Shown: piece after piece, positions 10,747-21,572 of the stretch | Layout of the letters: every line of letters starts with the position of its first letter | Numbering within the stretch: the first letter of the stretch is position 1 | Assembly: GCA_030704615.1 (NCBI GenBank) | Contig: CM060734.1 | Span: 28,350,042-28,414,041, forward strand | Reading direction: 5' to 3' | DNA: 64,000 nucleotides | DNA from: Takakia lepidozioides | Lineage: Eukaryota > Streptophyta > Takakiopsida > Takakiales > Takakiaceae | The notes under the pieces: generated by a model | The model's database searches: none | The model's input: only the letters and a program-made list of their open reading frames with translations | Told to the model about the DNA's origin: nothing | Position numbers and translations under genes: made by a program

Positions 10747-11306
10747 GTGGAATTCTTGTTACCTACCATGATAACGGAATGGGGAAAGAGAATGGAATTG
10801 GAAGATTCAATTAAGGTCAGGAAACATGAATTATACCATGTGGAAGAAGTACGTGCTGATGCAGCTGATAACATGACCAGAATTCAGATGAAGAGGAAGG
10901 AACAGTTTGACGAAGGCAAATTAAAGACTTTTAATACTGGGGATTTGGTTCTCTGGTTGCAGAAGAAGGGGAAGATTAAAGCTTCTAAGCTTAAATCACC
11001 ATGGAAAGGACCTTATGTCATACATAAGATGTATGATAACAACACCGCCATGTTACAAACCATTAACAAAGAGATGCTGGGAAGAGTCAATGCCAATAAG
11101 TTGAAGGGGTACAGTGGTATCCATGACAAACCATTGCAGCACGATTTGCATGTTGAAACGCAAAAGCAGTCACGGGCTGCGCCAGTGATACCAACGGAGT
11201 ATGGAGCACTTGTCGCTAAGCCGAGCGTATATGACCAGGGCGGGCAGTACAAGCGTGACACAGCCTATCACAGCCCATCACAGCGTGACACAGCCTATCA
11301 CAGCCT
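10747..11306 (+). pseudogene. R2 integrase C-terminal tail
   Basis: Continues the integrase after a stop and frameshift. It has the GKLKTFNTGDLVLWLQKKGK motif, the GPY/F-like module (SPWKGPYVIHKMYDNNTAML) typical of Ty3 integrase C-termini, and a basic tail. From about 11250 it reads through the 10-bp minisatellite, giving DTAYHS repeats, and then into unrelated sequence. The natural stop is therefore probably lost and the last 50 residues are likely not genuine. Confidence 0.75.
11251..11306. repeat. 10-bp minisatellite, minus-type orientation
   Basis: Units of CACAGCCTAT and CACAGCCCAT with a 10-bp period, the reverse complement of the LTR minisatellite seen at 5589, 13380 and 20350. It lies at the junction between R2 and R5. 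Confidence 0.75.
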
Positions 11307-12830
11307 ACCACAGCCCTTGCTCCACTGTCTCAGCGTCCTACTTATGGAACTCATAAGCATGGCTTGCTGTGGGTCTTCATGGAGAACTTGCTGCTGTTCT
11401 CCCTGATCCTCCACGGTTTGATGTTTCACAAACCAGTCAGGCCAGGATCCTACAAGATCTTCTCCCTGAGCAACCTGATCCTCCACAGGTGCTGCAGTGC
11501 CTTTGCACTCTACCCCTTGAACCTCCTCCACAGGTTTGGGCATGACTGGCACAACAGGAATTTCTTTGGTCAGACCTTGTATCTTTGGTGCTATTGGTTC
11601 TCCGACCATGCCAGAGTTTTCATAGAGAAGGTCACCCTTCTCAATTTCTGCCACTACTTGCTCTGTAATGGGGATGTCAAACCCTTCTCCTTCCATAGCA
11701 ATAGGCTCTGGTGTAATAGTATGTACTATCCGAGTTACCTTTGGGGCAACTGAGTCAACTGGTTGTGATGGCTGTGGTACTGAGGTGACTTCTTCCTCCC
11801 TCTCCAAAGGTCGTGCTTCCAGCAATAACAGCCCTCTGTGCTGCTGTTCCCCATCTTGCACAAGAGCTATGGAAACATCATCTGGTGGTTTCCTTGTAGC
11901 TAGTGGATCTGCCACTACCATCACATCCCGCTTCTGTCTCTTGGACCGGTGCTGCCCCTCCAATCCCCCTTCACCTTGTGAAGAACCCTGCTCCTCAATT
12001 GCAGTTGTGGCCGTCTCAAACACTCACATCTCCTTCGTTCTCGCGCATCAAACAAACAAGAGTCAAGGATAATTTGTGCAATTATTGAGCCAGAGACAAT
12101 GATTGGGGACTTAGCAGTAGTATTTTGTAACCGCTTCATCTCCTCCACCAGACCATTGTACATCAACTCTGCCCAAGCCACATCCTCTCCCCTCAAGGCT
12201 TTCAGTACTTCCTCCGTGAAAGACCTGCTAAGATACTGTTGGTTCTGTTTCATGGCAAACAGAATGTTCAGTATTTGGCCTACTTCCCTTAACCCTGGGT
12301 ACTCGGCCTTGGTGCAGGTGTATCCCTGGGTCTTAAAGAAACTTGTTTCTTGGAACAAATCCCCTATCTGCAATCTTGCCCTATGCTCATCCACATTCAC
12401 ATGGCCCGATGGCAATTCAAACAGTTGCTGCAAGTACTGGGGAGTAATCTCTATATCTACTCCCCTCACCTGAGTAACTCCTGTCCGAGGCTCAAAGTTC
12501 TAAATGAATTGAATAATGAACCCTCGATGATGCAAGGACCATTCTTTGCGTAGTAGCCCTTCCAACCACAACTCTTTCAGCAGCTACACCGCCTGTGGTG
12601 TGGCAATTGTCTGCTTCTGTAGAATCGTGGTGCTCTTCACCCTGATATCCTCCATTCCCCTAATTCTCTTCATCCCAGACAAACAAGAAGGCCTTGTTTG
12701 GAATAGTTGTAGGAAAGCTTGCAGGGCGTAAAGCATAAAAGTATGGTTGGCACAAAAAGGAACGGGTAAGTGAGTGTAAGCCTGTGGGGCTTGCAAATAG
12801 TGAGTGAGAGAGAATGTCCTTTCAACCCGT
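11307..12830 (-). pseudogene. R5 retroelement ORF (gag-region or accessory), broken
   Basis: A minus-strand frame runs from about 12800 to 11300 with only two TAG stops (near 12500 and 12596) and one frame change near 11960. The N-terminal half (PQYLQQLFELPSGHV, LREVGQILNILFAMKQ, EVLKALRGEDVAWAELMYNGLVEEM, SPIIVSGSIIAQIILDS) looks like the helical proteins encoded upstream of gag in some plant retroelements. The C-terminal half is Pro/Glu/Val-rich. It is not close to the gag ORF of R1 or R3, so it belongs to another family. The function is unknown to me. Confidence 0.5.
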
Positions 12831-13371
12831 CCGTCCTTGCGCCACTACGTAAGAAGTAAAGCTAGTGTATAGTCTGTGATACCCGCCATAGCTACAAAGC
12901 TATAGCTTTGATTGCCCATCTCGTCGAGACGCTGGTTATTCGGAGCAACCCCGACTCTTCCGCTCATAACTTTTCTAATTTCTTGTTCTTGTTTCTTGGA
13001 GGGAACCACCTGCATGAAATTCACGTTTCTGATTGGCTGTTGCCTCCTCGGGTGTACGCGTAAAGGGTTTTGTTACCTGCTCCTTGAATGCATTAATGAG
13101 CCCGCAATTAGTTTCGGCTGCTGTACCGGGTAGGTACTTCGACGGCCCAATTTGTCTTTTTGCATGATGACAACCGCTATTGCAGTACATGCAATGTGGA
13201 GTGCTTTGCCCCTTAGGCCACGTGTTTGAATTCAAACACTCTCCCGTCTCCCTCTGTCTGCGTGGCTTTTTCTCCGAGTTTGATTCCCAAGCTGACCTTA
13301 CACTTACCGGCCACTTTTCTGACATTAACCCGCATCCACCTGTCACTGACCCTATGGACTCTGCAATCCGC
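12831..13371 (-). other. Possible hypothetical ORF, 13346-12975
   Basis: A 123-residue open frame with a Cys/His cluster (HCMYCNSGCHHAK) but no family I recognise, between the R5 ORF and its minisatellite. It may be 5' leader or LTR sequence of R5. Nothing else is seen in this stretch. Confidence 0.25.
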
Positions 13372-13379
13372 GTAGGTTG

Positions 13380-13485
13380 TGTTGGGCTGTGACAGGTTGT
13401 GTCAAACTGTGATGAGTTGTGATAGGCTGTGTGACGCTATGATGGGCTGTGATAGGCTGTGTCACACTGTGGTGGGCTGTGATAG
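13380..13485. repeat. 10-bp minisatellite, plus-type orientation
   Basis: About 11 units of GCTGTGATAG type with a 10-bp period. By analogy with R1 and R3, where this minisatellite lies in the 5' LTR upstream of minus-strand gag, this marks the LTR of R5. Confidence 0.75.
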
Positions 13486-13539
13486 GCGGACGTGACTTCC
13501 GCGTGAGCGGGAGCGGGAGTGTGAGCATGAGAGCGTACG

Positions 13540-13680
13540 CTCACGCGGAGGTGATGTGGCGTGAGCGCAGGCTCACACCAGCTGATGTGGCGTGAGCATG
13601 GGTCGCGCTGACGTGGCGTGGGCCTGCTGACGTGTCAATATCCGGCTGACGTGGCAGTCATCAGAATAACGTGGCATCTG
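13540..13680. promoter_or_regulatory. Cluster of TGACGTGGC-type (ACGT-core) sites
   Basis: Five to six copies of GCTGA(C/T)GTGGC or close variants at about 13553, 13580, 13606, 13628, 13647 and 13666, in one orientation and spaced about 20-28 bp. ACGT-core sequences of this type are known bZIP binding sites in plants. The cluster sits just outside the R5 minisatellite and could be an LTR enhancer, or a decayed tandem repeat. Confidence 0.45.
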
Positions 13681-13979
13681 GACAACTTGCCAGATGACAT
13701 GTCATCAAAAACATGTAGCACCTATAGCCGAGGGGCCTATAGCCGTGGCATTCATTCATGCAAAACACCAGAAATTAAAATGCAGGAACGACTTGTGAAA
13801 GCATTTGCATCCATTCCATTTATTTTCGAACGACTACACACAAGAAAGAAATGACACACATTGCACAACATAATTGGAGGCTGCATTGGCATCAAATATA
13901 TGAAGGGACATCAAGTTCAAGTTTCAACTCTTGTGAAATCCAATAATGGAATTTGCAGATGACCAAAGTGAAGAGGATG

Positions 13980-15468
13980 TTATGTGCTCATATCCCGCTG
14001 CATAAGTGTATTCACCTCGTTGAAACTCATGGTGGCCTGGTGAATGAAGATGTCGCGTCTGGGATCACATACCATTCTGTTCAAGAAGATAAAATACAGA
14101 TGTTTGTAGGGTATAAATTTGCATGTCTTTCCCAAATTTGTTGTAAGCATGCCAACAAAATCTGGACAGGTGCAGTTGGGGAAATTTGAAACTGTGATGT
14201 CGTACAACCGGTCGTGCATAGCGGATGTGGAGGTCATCACAGTGTAGACTCATCCATACCCGGGATGTGGAACTTCCGTAGTGCCTGTAACACGACCTTC
14301 AAGCATTCGAGCGGATTCCACCTTGCCGAAATGCTCGGTAGTCAGAGGGAAACAACGAACCAGCTTCCCATTTCGTTTTGTTGGCCATGCATCAGCATTT
14401 GGTGGTGGCACTCCAGAACTTGCTGAAGTAGAAGCACCTGCATGTACAGAGGGGGCTCGCTGAAGGGAGAAGCCTGCCTCCTCCAGCATGGCAATATCGT
14501 GAGATGTGTCCCCACCTTCACAGGCCAAACGCTTGGTGGAGGAGGCTTCATGACAACCGATGGTCACACAATCCCACGCACGCACCTACCACAGTCGTCA
14601 GGGCAGAACCAGAATTTGTGGTTCTTCGCCTCGGCTTGCCCGTAAGGCGTGAACAAACCAGTGAAGGTCAGAGCCGGAGTGCGGACCTTGCCTCTGGATA
14701 TGGAGGACTTGCATTTCTCACGATTGGTTGCTCTGATTGCCATGCACTTCACTCGAGACCCAGCAGTGGTGCGTTCTATGTGCCAGACTTCGTCGGGGCA
14801 CATGGACTCCACCATAGGGGGGAGCACGTTCGCCTCCTGCACTCACTATGGGAGATGGCTGCCTTTGGCTTTGTGACAAAGGATCGTCCGCACTGGATAT
14901 GCCGGAAACGAACCTCTGATGAAATGGAACACGTGGCATGGAGAAGAAGTCTCGGTCCGGCCTGTGGGAGTCCGCAACCGACCCAGGAGGGGTGTTCAAT
15001 TTCCGTTTACAAGACCCGAATCTCTCCTCACTCCAGATGCGGAACTCTGGACACCAGTGGAGTTCCTTCCACACACATGCTGATAGCCCTGGCAATCTTG
15101 TTTGGATCCCCTGATCTTCTTGCTGCTCGCAACATCAACTCGGACTTGTCTGGACCCTTGCCACCAACGCCACCCCGCAAGAACTCCCAATATCTTGTCT
15201 GTTGCAGTAGAGCTCGAATCAAATCATTTGCCGTCGCCACATACAAATCCCGGCCGCGCTTTCCAGATTGCTGCAACCATACATTGTGCACCGTCTCTGC
15301 CAGATTGCAAGAGGGCGTGTCCGCCATCTCCTCAATTGAGAAGTGCTGCAAAATGGAAAAACATATATCAAAAAGAGGACAGGCACACCCCACCACAACA
15401 GACATGATTGGAAATGGATACAAAGTCAATGAAATTTTCAAGTTTTCAAATGCACGCACCGTTGTCAT
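13980..15468 (-). pseudogene. Old SWIM-type transposase remnant, C-terminal half
   Basis: Minus-strand frames at 15468-15028, 14842-14564, 14585-14250 and 14240-13980 align in order with the C-terminal half of the transposases of V and Z. The block NLAETVHNVWLQQ matches NMAESVHSSWRAS, LLQQTRYWEFLRG matches IMQQATYYKFLSG, then TFTGLF...FWFC, then a SWIM zinc finger. In the SWIM finger the last Cys is replaced (CTC...PYKH instead of CNC...PCKH). The divergence is far greater than between the V and Z copies, so this is a separate, older family member. R4 retroelement sequence cuts it at about 15490. Confidence 0.75.
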
Positions 15469-15489
15469 GCATGCTCCCCATTGTCTGTC

Positions 15490-17096
15490 AAAAGATGATC
15501 TTTATGATCACAATAACTATGTTGAAAATTGATGAAGTCATGGAAGCTTACTCCTTATTGTTGGGTCGACCGTGGCTGAAACACGCCAGGGTATTCCATG
15601 ACTGGAATTCCCAGTTACTAACTGTGCATGATGGGATGCACAAGATACAAATCACCACTAAGAAATCTAGTAGACTACCTGCTACGAGAAGACCTCGAGG
15701 GGTCAGGGAGTATGATTGGAGGGGAGGACTTGATGAGGAGCAGGAAGCTACCCTGTTCGCTGCACACCCAGAGTGGGAGCAGGTTGCAGAGATGCAGCTG
15801 GAAGGCCTAAGTTGTTTAAAAGGTATCTGCTGTGGTGTAGTGACAGCAACACCAATTGAGGGTGAAACAAGCAGTTACCCACCACATTTCTATGAAGAAA
15901 GAGAGGGAGAAATGGAAATCCTAGAGGAACCAGCCACTGTGAGTTTACAGGATGAAGTGGTGACTGGTTGGACAATCACAGCTGATGAGCAGGTGAGAGA
16001 AGTGAATGTGGGAACTGAAGGGGTACTGAGGATGGTGAAGGTAGGGGCTGATTTGGAGCCAGAATTCTTTGAGGAAACTAAGAGTCTGTTCATCAAATAT
16101 AGAGATGTATTTGCTTGGAGCTACGAGGATCTGAAAGGGATACCACCTGAGATCGATTAGCATAAGATTGAACTAGAACCAGGGTCAGTACCAATCAAAC
16201 AGGCAAGGTACAGAATGAGTCCCAACTATGCACGGAAGGTTGGAGAAGAGATCAAGAAGTTGGCTGAGGCTAAGTTTATATACCCGATAGAGTATACAAC
16301 TTGGTTGTCACCCATTGTGATAGTTCCCAAGAAGAATGGTAAACTGAGAGTTTGTGTGAACTATAAGAAGTTGAATGCTTGTACGAAGAAAGATCCTTTC
16401 CCTTTGCCATTCACAGAAGCGGTATTGGACACTGTGGCAGGCCATGAGATGTACTCATTCATGGTAGCTTCAGTGGTTATAATCAAGTGCAAGTGGCAGA
16501 AGAAGACCAGGGAAAGACAGCTTTAATCACAGACTGGGGTGCTTATGCATACAAAGTCATGCCTTTTGGACTTTGTAATGCACCAGCAACCTTTCAGAGA
16601 GTGATAAGCGAATCTTTTCATGAGTATCTGGATGATTTCATGCAGGTGTTCTTGGATGATTTCAGTGTGTACAGCTCTATTAATGAGCACTTGCATAAAT
16701 TGGAGTTATGTTTGGCCAAATGCAGGATGAGAGGTCTGGGCTTGAATCCAGAGAAGTGTACTTTCTGTGTGAACTCAGGGGTGCTTTTGGGACACATTGT
16801 GTGTAAGAGGGGACTTCTTGTGGATCCCAGAAAGACAGAGGCCATTAAAGCCTCTCCACCACTAGTAAATGTTAAGAGTCTGAGGAGATTCCTTGGACAA
16901 ACCAGTTATTACAGAAGATTTGTCAGACGGTATGCACAGATAGCAGCACCATTGAGCAAGCTTCTGAAGAAAGATGCAGTGGTTGGACAGCTGAATGTCA
17001 ACAGGCTTTTGAGGAACTTACATTGTCAGTAACAACTACACTTGTGTTGATTAACCCTCACTGGCACGTAGTATTTCATGTTCACTGTGATGCCTC
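15490..17096 (+). mobile_element. Ty3/gypsy fragment R4, protease end to RNase H start
   Basis: A plus-strand piece of the R1 family starting inside the protease (LLLGRPWLKHARVFHDW) and running through RT (SPIVIVPKKNGKLRVC, MPFGLCNAPATFQ, VFLDDFSVYS, connection domain) to the first RNase H strand. The frames are 15408-16160, 16215-16526 and 16487-17032. A stop near 16160 and one-base changes near 16465 and 16985 break it. At 17096 it joins minus-strand R3 sequence. It interrupts the old transposase remnant on its left. Confidence 0.87.
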
Positions 17097-17100
17097 ACTG

Positions 17101-17851
17101 GAGGTATTAGTTTGGCTTTGCTTCTCGTTACTATCATTGTACTTACTTCTGGTACAACACATGGCCTAACCATGTGAGCTCCCACCACTGGGCCCTCATT
17201 CACAAGAGCTCTCATCTCATTCTGGTGTCTAATCCAGAATGAACAGGCTGCCTTGCGATGTCCTGCCTGATTACAATAGTAACACAGTTCTTCACCATTG
17301 GGTCCTCGCCCTTGGTCTGCTCTTGGATTATTTCTGTAATCCTGATTCCCTGGCTGGTAATTCCCCCTTGGATTACCCTGATAGTTGCCTCTAGAATTTC
17401 CTTGATAATTCCCTCTTGAGTTACCTCTCCCTTCCATGCCATTGTTATAACCACCAGGCCTACGATAGTGGTCCTGATCACTGTTTCTTCTTGGCTGGGG
17501 CTGCACTTGATGCACCCTTACTTGCCTAGGTTCTCTAGTTGTTGTCCTTCTGTTGTAGTAACAATTCTCAGTAGAATGGTTATCCATTTTACAGATAGTA
17601 CAGTGTTTCTCTTTCATGTGGCATTCAGTGGTGGTATGGCCTTCATTCTGGCACTTTGCACACCAAACACCCTTCCTCCAATGTGTTGCAGCCTCTGTGG
17701 CATACTTCTTCAAGATTTCTTCTAATCTTTTCTCATAGTTATCCCTCTTCAACTTCTCCTTCCTCTTACTCTTCCTTTTCAGCTCTTGCTCTTCTTCCTC
17801 ATCTGACTCATCCTCAGAGTCCTCATCATCCCTTTTCTCTCTCCTTAGCAT
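17101..17851 (-). CDS. R3 gag nucleocapsid with zinc knuckles
   Basis: This frame starts with a Lys/Glu-rich helix (EEEQELKRKSKRKEKLKRD), followed by a CAKCQNEGHTTTEC CCHC knuckle, a second Cys/His cluster (CTICKMDNHSTENC), an Arg/Gly/Asn repeat region (GNSRGNYQGNSRGNY) and a third knuckle, CYYCNQAGHRKAAC. All three have the C-x2-C-x4-H-x4-C pattern. This is the RNA-binding nucleocapsid. The frame is intact here, and the true gag frame probably continued into protease before the break at 17097. Confidence 0.8.
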
Positions 17852-18918
17852 TCACAATTGCTCAATTCTGTTCGCTGTTTCAAATGCCTCCTCCACTGTA
17901 TTATGGGGTAACATATCCACTTTCTTCTGCAACTCTGGTCTTAGTCCACTCAGAGTCTTCTGTAAACCTGGTGCTGGTACAGCAGCTCGCTTTTTCATCA
18001 TCAATTCCATCTTTTCCATATACTCCTCAACAGTTTCATGCTTCTTTTGCTTTAACTGTTGTAAACTTCCATACACTTCATCCTCAGTTTTACTTGTCCT
18101 GAACCTATTTTGGAATGTTGTATTCAAGCCATTCCAGGTTAGGAAATGATTATCAGGGAATCTTGCATATCATTCACTTGCTTTCTTGATAAGTGAACAA
18201 AGAAGCAATCTCATCTTGGCATCCTCGCCATTCTCACTGTTCACAATACACATGTGCTCAAATTGGCTAATGTGTACATCGGGATCCCCTTTTCCTGAAT
18301 ATATTGGAAAATGTGGTTTTGCCCGTGTTGGTTGTAACGCCATCTGTGGCCCTACCCTCTGCCCACTGACAGATGCTGGCCCCCTTGCTGGTGCTGGTCC
18401 TTGAGGACCTGTTGTAGTTGTGGTGGATCTTCCACCAAGTGGTGGCCCCTGAGCACTCCCTGCTACTGGCCCCACGATATTCACAGTATTCCCAGCTCCA
18501 GTTGCACTACTTCCCACACTCCCTGATCCAGGTCCAACGTGTTGGGATGTCCTGGTTGTAGTCTCAACCTCAGCTGTTGGGTCTACTTCTTCATACTCTT
18601 CCTCTTCCAATTTCTTCTCTCTGTTTTCATCTTCCAAGTTCTGCCCTTGGGTTTCTTCTTCACCCATGTAACTCAACTGTAATGGTGTTGGAGAGTCTGA
18701 ACTCTCCGTTGGCTCTGCCACATCCTCTCCTCCTTCTTCACCTTCCGCTTAGAAACTGGAGTTCCTGCTTTTGGTGTTCCATGCCAACTCTTATCAAAGA
18801 TTTCTGTCAAATCTTTTATCCAGGGATGTACCTCAGATCTTTCACCTCGTGATCGAACTTCTTCCCGTACCAATTCCCTTAATCTTTCTTGCAAAGAAAA
18901 AGAAGGAGTGGCATCCAA
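17852..18918 (-). pseudogene. R3 gag capsid region
   Basis: Frames 18127-17852, 18721-18170 and 18918-18673 read in order from N to C: ELDATPS and ERSEVHPWIKDLTEIF, a Thr/Gly/Ala-rich linker, KPHFPIYSGKGDPDVHISQFEHM (the capsid start, the Retrotrans_gag-like part), then NTTFQNRFRTSKTEDEVYGSLQQLKQ and ETVEEYMEKMELM. The stop and frame changes near 18170 and 18720 break it. Confidence 0.75.
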
Positions 18919-19109
18919 CTCTAGTTCTTCTGGTATGGGTGATGTACTCCCTGATCTTAATGGTGTGAGAGGTCCAGATGATTCCCCTATGTCTATTCCT
19001 CTCTCCCAAAGATATGGATAATTACTTTCAAATAACTTTCTTTTTTTGCTGAATATCTCTGGAGTCTAGCTTCTCTTTCATCACTCATGTCCCATGTCTT
19101 TCATTTCTT

Positions 19110-19604
19110 TTAATGTGGCAATAACCAAAACTCTCTTCTGTAATATCTCTCGTATATGCCTGGGTTTCTTTCAAGCTTCAATGCACCCTTGGCTATACTA
19201 GAAGTCTCCGTTACCATATAACCATATGGCAAACAAGTCTGGAAAGCTGTTCTTGGTGTGAGTTTGATCCACAGAATATCCTTTGGAATCCAATTCTTTA
19301 CCAGTACAAGCTCTTCATGCATATGAGTATAAACATTCACCTTCCTTTCCTCCCAGCCTTCAAACTCTACTCGCTTAATGGATAGCAATGCTATCACATA
19401 AACCAGTGTTGGTAACCAACGTGCTCTTCCTCTACAGGCCACCTGATAAATCTTTATCACTCCTTTCTCCAGACCCCACTCAGGGTCAACATCATGCACT
19501 CTTTTAAGAATGTTTTCTTTACAACCGTCTGGCAATTCCAAGAACCTCTGAAAAAATCGTTTGGACAATCTTTCCTTCTCAGTTTCACAGGGAATTTGAT
19601 TCAC
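19110..19604 (-). CDS. R3 gag-region N-terminal ORF
   Basis: A 164-residue frame nearly identical to R1 4430-4963 but starting a few codons later (MNQIPCETEKERLSKRFF). It has the same FFQRFLELPDG, WLPTLVYVIALLSIKRVEF and ERYYRREFWLLPH segments. Conservation of the frame in both copies suggests it is a real coding region of the retroelement. The function is unknown to me. Confidence 0.6.
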   Translation of the reverse strand: MNQIPCETEKERLSKRFFQRFLELPDGCKENILKRVHDVDPEWGLEKGVIKIYQVACRGRARWLPTLVYVIALLSIKRVEFEGWEERKVNVYTHMHEELVLVKNWIPKDILWIKLTPRTAFQTCLPYGYMVTETSSIAKGALKLERNPGIYERYYRREFWLLPH

Positions 19605-19676
19605 ATCAAATTCTTTAATTCTCCAACCACCATGATCCCACTAGATGCCTATTACATCTGGTTGTTCATGACCCAG

Positions 19677-19695
19677 TTCCCCAATATGGTCGCCA
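19677..19695 (-). other. R3 primer-binding site
   Basis: Minus-strand TGGCGACCATATTGGGG two bases inside the LTR end. It is the R1 site with two transitions. Confidence 0.6.
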
Positions 19696-19697
19696 AA

Positions 19698-20615
19698 TGT
19701 CGAACGGCTTTTACTCCCCCATCCCTTCGCTATCCGAGGTGGAAACTCCAAGATAAAAGAGTTGGATATCTCTAAGCACTCAGCCCGCTCAGTACAATCA
19801 GTCATGACCTACAGCTAGTGAATCATGGTTGTGCTTCCCATTTGTATTCCTTCTTGCCTTCATGTTATCAATTTACCTTATCTGATACTGAAGCATCAGA
19901 TTGCTTCAGTATCTTCTTAGTTCCAGTTAATCATGCATTCATTTCACAGCTTCACTCATGTCTCTCTACACAGTGTGCTTGTATCGAATAAGTATCAGAT
20001 TACGATTTATCAGGTACTAGACCAATGTCAAAGTGACTCTAATCCGCCCTACAGTATCACTACAGCTCTGCATGAAATAAACCTCCATCAAGTCATCATC
20101 TCTTCTTTTGTGTAATCGTCATCCCTGTGCTCCAAGATCGTGCCCTCCGTCTGACCTTTCCCCTGATGTCTAAGAAGTGATCCAAGAAGTGATCCCCCAG
20201 AAGTCCCCACTCTTCGCTTTATCTTCCTACAAGCTGTTCTAACTGCCTTGCTAACTAACCGTCACCCCTGAAGTAACAGATTCCCTCTGCAGATGTCGTT
20301 CCCTGTCCATGTTAACCGTTCCCCCTGTACTGTGACAACTGTGCAAAACTGCGTTGGGCTGTGTGAAGCTGTGACGGGCTATGACTGGCTGTGTCAGGTT
20401 GTGTCGGGCTGTGACTGGCTGTGTCGGCTGTGTCGGGCTGTATCGGGCTGTGTTGGCTGTGGCTGCTGTGACTGGCTGTGTCGGGTTGTGTAACCCCCCC
20501 CCCTAAAGCCTGCTGCTGTCACCCCTAAGGCTCCTGTTGGTCTCAGTATGTGTAAAAATTAAGGGTACCCCATAGAACCTGTAAAAGCGTTAAAGTCCCA
20601 AGCAGCCCTCTAACA
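19698..20615 (-). repeat. R3 5' LTR, 918 bp
   Basis: Bounded by TGTTAGAGGGC at the outer end (20615) and CGACA at the inner end (19698), as in R1. It contains the 10-bp minisatellite at 20350-20493. Next to the outer end is an unrelated LINE scrap, which confirms the boundary. Confidence 0.82.
20350..20493. repeat. 10-bp minisatellite in R3 LTR
   Basis: About 14 GCTGTGNNNN units, same as 5589-5762, with a short poly-C run after it. Confidence 0.8.
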
Positions 20616-20860
20616 GATGTCCTCCCCCATGTCACTGACTGGAAACAAGTTCAGGGAAGTTTTCTGCCTAACTTCATTTTCATCAAACAATCTCATGGCA
20701 TTAGACATGGCTTTGGACACTACAACCTCTAAGTCAGATTTATCAACTCATATTGCAGATCCGTACTCCAAGGCAGGTCTAATAATGCGACAAAGCATGG
20801 TTTTCTTAACCTCAAAGTTGACCCCTCTGCAGAAAAAGTTACAAAGAGAGAGGGAAGATA
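20616..20860 (-). pseudogene. LINE reverse transcriptase C-terminal fragment
   Basis: On the minus strand one frame reads GVNFEVKKTMLCRIIRPALEYGSAI, then TGA where LINE RTs have Trp, then VDKSDLEVVVSKAMSNAMRL. This is the conserved segment after the RT palm in plant LINEs (pattern PxLEYGSxxW). It lies between the R3 LTR and the truncated V gene and is probably the sequence that R3 inserted into. Confidence 0.6.
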
Positions 20861-20861
20861 T

Positions 20862-21428
20862 TCATTCCTCCGGAGACATTTCTGCTGGTGGCGGTAGGGG
20901 CTGAGCAGCTGGAGCATCCCCAACTGGAGCATCCCCAACATCATCAGGCTGGAAATCAAGCAGGAACTGGGCTTCAGCTCGTGGAATCGGTTTTGCGGGA
21001 GACTGCTCCGCCCTCCCCCTGATTGCCTTCTGCTTCCTCATTCTTGCAGGTGAAGGTGTCTGCTGCAATTGAATATGCTTCATTGGCCTGGGTGGGGGGG
21101 AAATGGCCTGGTCCGGTTCAGAAACAAGTTGAAGGACGGGCTGCTTCTTCTTCGTCTTTGCTGGAGAAGGGCTAGACCCCTGCTGGCGATTCTCCATGAC
21201 CTTCGAACGCGAGTCGCTCTCTGGGGCTTTGAACTGCAAAGACTTGCCCTTCAAAGTCACGTCCTTGAAACGCACAGGGCTAGGCCCGGCAGGAAGACCC
21301 GTGCTCGTGGATCGGCTGGGTGTGCGTGTTGCAGCTAGCTCCACGGACTCTGCCTGCGGCTCTTCGGATTCCTGCGATCCCTCCAGCACGTCCACCTTTC
21401 CGGTTAGGCATGCAAACATCTTCTGCAT
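20862..21428 (-). pseudogene. V ParB-like gene, N-terminal region (truncated)
   Basis: A 188-residue open frame, low in complexity and rich in Ser, Pro, Lys and Glu (SPSPAKTKKKQPVLQLV, SPARMRKQKAIRG), likely a disordered linker. It aligns with 54953-55690 of Z, where the same text is frameshifted, so this copy is the cleaner one. It stops at MSPEE, exactly where Z goes on into the ParB-like domain, because V is cut here by LINE/LTR sequence. The likely first exon lies at 21573-21700 on the same strand, with the basic motif RHRRKLRKLYFGRR. Confidence 0.65.
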
Positions 21429-21572
21429 TCAAGTCTCCTAGCATACAGTCTAAGAATTGCAGAAGAAAAATGAGGCGGGTTTCGGTGCTTGATCAGTTGG
21501 CGAATCCCGATAGCACGGAGCTCTCACTGGTGGCTGGGTTGCCTGCGTGGCCTAATGCTGCGAGATGACAAT

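Larger units (their letters stand above)
7205..11306 (+). mobile_element. Ty3/gypsy element R2, gag end to integrase tail
   Basis: A plus-strand copy of the R1 family lacking its 5' LTR and most of gag. The order is gag C-terminus and protease (7247-8204), RT (8254-9500), RNase H and integrase (9633-10721), and integrase tail (10747-11306). It is broken by many stops and frameshifts. It begins at a rearrangement junction with an LTR scrap and ends in a 10-bp minisatellite that faces the inverted one at 13380-13485. No LTRs of its own are visible. Confidence 0.85.
17097..20615 (-). mobile_element. Ty3/gypsy fragment R3, LTR and gag half
   Basis: Minus-strand 5' half of the R1 family: LTR 19698-20615, primer-binding site, N-terminal ORF, full gag with zinc knuckles, and stop at the gag/protease boundary, where it meets plus-strand R4. 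It keeps the gag middle that R1 has lost. R3 and R4 together hold most of one element, but in opposite orientation, so the pair looks like a rearranged element or a recombinant of two. Confidence 0.87.

Noticed and set aside
11307-12830. Antisense ORF of the Grande/Tat type belonging to R2
   Set aside because: Possible in principle, but the inverted minisatellite at 13380-13485 fits better with a separate minus-strand element whose 5' end this is.
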